Assembly: GCF_009746625.1 (NCBI RefSeq) | Contig: NZ_VWXL01000024.1 | Location: forward strand, 1-54,364 | Origin: Caproicibacter fermentans | Lineage (GTDB): Bacteria > Bacillota > Clostridia > Oscillospirales > Acutalibacteraceae | DNA length: 54,364 nucleotides | Reading direction: 5' to 3' | In this document: one piece after another, positions 53,413 through 54,364 of the stretch | How positions within the stretch are numbered: the stretch's first letter is position 1 | Layout of the letters: each line of letters starts with the position of its first letter | Notes under the pieces: model-generated | Seen by the model: the letters and a program-made list of their open reading frames with translations, nothing else | What the model was told of the DNA's origin: nothing | Database searches by the model: none | Made by a program: the position numbers and the translations under genes

Positions 53413-54210
53413 TTGGAACAGTATGATCAGACAGTCCGCCTTTGGAAATCCTTCTCCATTACCTCCGCGGCTGAGTTGGATCAGCATCTGGACAGCTTCC
53501 GGATTTTGTTTGCGTTTCACTCCGGGAAGATCGAAAATGAAGAAATCACCTATCATGACACGCGGGAAATCTTTGAAAACGGAAAAGTGTCCAACTATAC
53601 CGGAAGCCCCCGCACGCTGTTTGAACAGCAGAATCAGAAGCTCTGTTATGAGTTTCTAAAAGATAAAATTGTGAAAAAAGAACCGCTGAGCTTAGAATTA
53701 ATTCTAGAAATCCACCGGATTCTCACGGGCGGAACCTACGACGAGCACCGCTATGTAAAGAATGGCGAGTGTCCCGGCAGCTTTAAAAAGCACGATTACG
53801 TTACCGGCGTCCATGAAGTCGGTTCAGCGGCTGAGAATGTTGAGAGCGATGTGCGGGAACTGCTTGAGGAAGTTGAGGCGTATGATGGGCAGGATATCCT
53901 CAAAGCGGCCGCCTACCTTCACGCAAAATTTGAATTTATCCATCCTTTCGCGGACGGAAACGGGCGCGTGGGCAGGACTCTCCTGAATTATTATCTGATG
54001 ACTCATGATCACCCGCCGATGATTGTTTACAATGAAGACAAAAGCCTGTACTATGAATGCCTGCAGAAATACGACGAGGACGAAGAACTGAAACCGCTGT
54101 TTGAATTTCTGAAATACGAAACCGATAAGACTTGGGAAAAAGCCTTAAAGCTCAGTAATGGACTGAAAACTGAGCGCAAAGGCCTTGCTGATTTCACACA
54201 GAATCTATAA
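53413..54210 (+). CDS. Fic-family protein with N-terminal inhibitory motif (class II)
   Basis: 265 residues. The Fic core is HPFADGNGRVGRTLLNYYL (catalytic His near 177), the complete HPFx(D/E)GNGRxxR signature for AMP transfer to protein hydroxyls. An N-terminal helix has SGKIENEE (about 37-44), matching the inhibitory (S/T)xxxE(G/N) pattern, so the enzyme is expected to be self-inhibited rather than to need a separate antitoxin. TTG at 53413 is chosen because AGGAG lies 8 bases upstream; GTG at 53407 is too close. Intact; the target is unknown. Confidence 0.9.
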   Translation: MEQYDQTVRLWKSFSITSAAELDQHLDSFRILFAFHSGKIENEEITYHDTREIFENGKVSNYTGSPRTLFEQQNQKLCYEFLKDKIVKKEPLSLELILEIHRILTGGTYDEHRYVKNGECPGSFKKHDYVTGVHEVGSAAENVESDVRELLEEVEAYDGQDILKAAAYLHAKFEFIHPFADGNGRVGRTLLNYYLMTHDHPPMIVYNEDKSLYYECLQKYDEDEELKPLFEFLKYETDKTWEKALKLSNGLKTERKGLADFTQNL

Positions 54211-54364
54211 ACCAAATAAGCAGTATGCCAAAGGGGGTGTTGAAAAGTGATCTAAATACGAAGCTTTTGTTGAAAACTTTGCGAGACAAATCGTCGAAAT
54301 AGGAATAGCAATGCTAAGCTCCGCCGTAAAGCGAAGCTGAAAAATCAATCATTTTCTGTTTTTC
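54211..54364. other. Window end, no supported gene
   Basis: AT-rich sequence after the Fic gene. A frame near 54,258-54,340 reads KYEAFVENFARQIVEIGIAM without a start codon; not enough to call. Confidence 0.3.

Noticed and set aside
1-54364. CRISPR array
   Set aside because: No set of regularly spaced short direct repeats was seen on reading; the only regular spacing is in the tRNA-Ala copies.

Overview
The window looks like a chromosome segment of an anaerobic, low- to mid-GC Firmicute, most likely a clostridial Oscillospiraceae/Ruminococcaceae-type bacterium (inference). The reasons are the rpsF-ssb-rpsR operon, a DnaD/DnaI-type helicase loader pair, a 2-hydroxyglutaryl-CoA-dehydratase-activase-like pair, a PASTA pseudokinase, strong SD sequences and sigma-A promoters with 17-bp spacers.

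Bases 1-29,630 are an orderly core region with intact genes. They encode exonuclease III and a beta-CASP metallohydrolase (convergent with a c-di-GMP-riboswitch-controlled diguanylate cyclase), an activase/DUF2229 pair, a PyrB carrying a PyrI-like zinc domain, YebC, a zinc-ribbon/pseudokinase/PASTA membrane protein, S18-SSB-S6, GalU, a RING/zinc-ribbon membrane protein, RF2, DnaD plus a DnaC-like loader, tRNA-Gly, TypA, a DEDDh exonuclease, PgeF, a radical SAM enzyme, a hemolysin-III-like protein, a polysaccharide deacetylase, a P-type ATPase and an O-antigen-ligase-like protein.

Bases ~29,700-54,364 are an accessory island starting at a tRNA-Ala(CGC) gene that has two degenerate 5' copies in front of it. 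The island begins with a mobilizable element (large serine recombinase, sigma-like proteins, DUF3847 protein, oriT-like repeats, MobA/MobL relaxase). It continues with a RelBE-type module, a Bce-like two-component/ABC module, an XRE/nucleotidyltransferase pair, a trio of tyrosine recombinases (RIT-like), an ECF sigma fragment, an M23 peptidase remnant and a Fic protein. A striking number of these genes are broken by single-base frameshifts, nonsense codons or truncations, while the first 30 kb shows no such lesion.

In the middle of the decaying island lies one intact block (42,270-48,790, all on the minus strand): ECF sigma factor, DUF4367-like anti-sigma factor, two small secreted proteins, three polytopic membrane proteins, an ABC ATPase and a membrane-anchored extracytoplasmic protein. 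I cannot match this nine-gene set to a named system. It is the best candidate here for an undescribed one: a sigma/anti-sigma-controlled secreted product with a dedicated ABC exporter or immunity complex.
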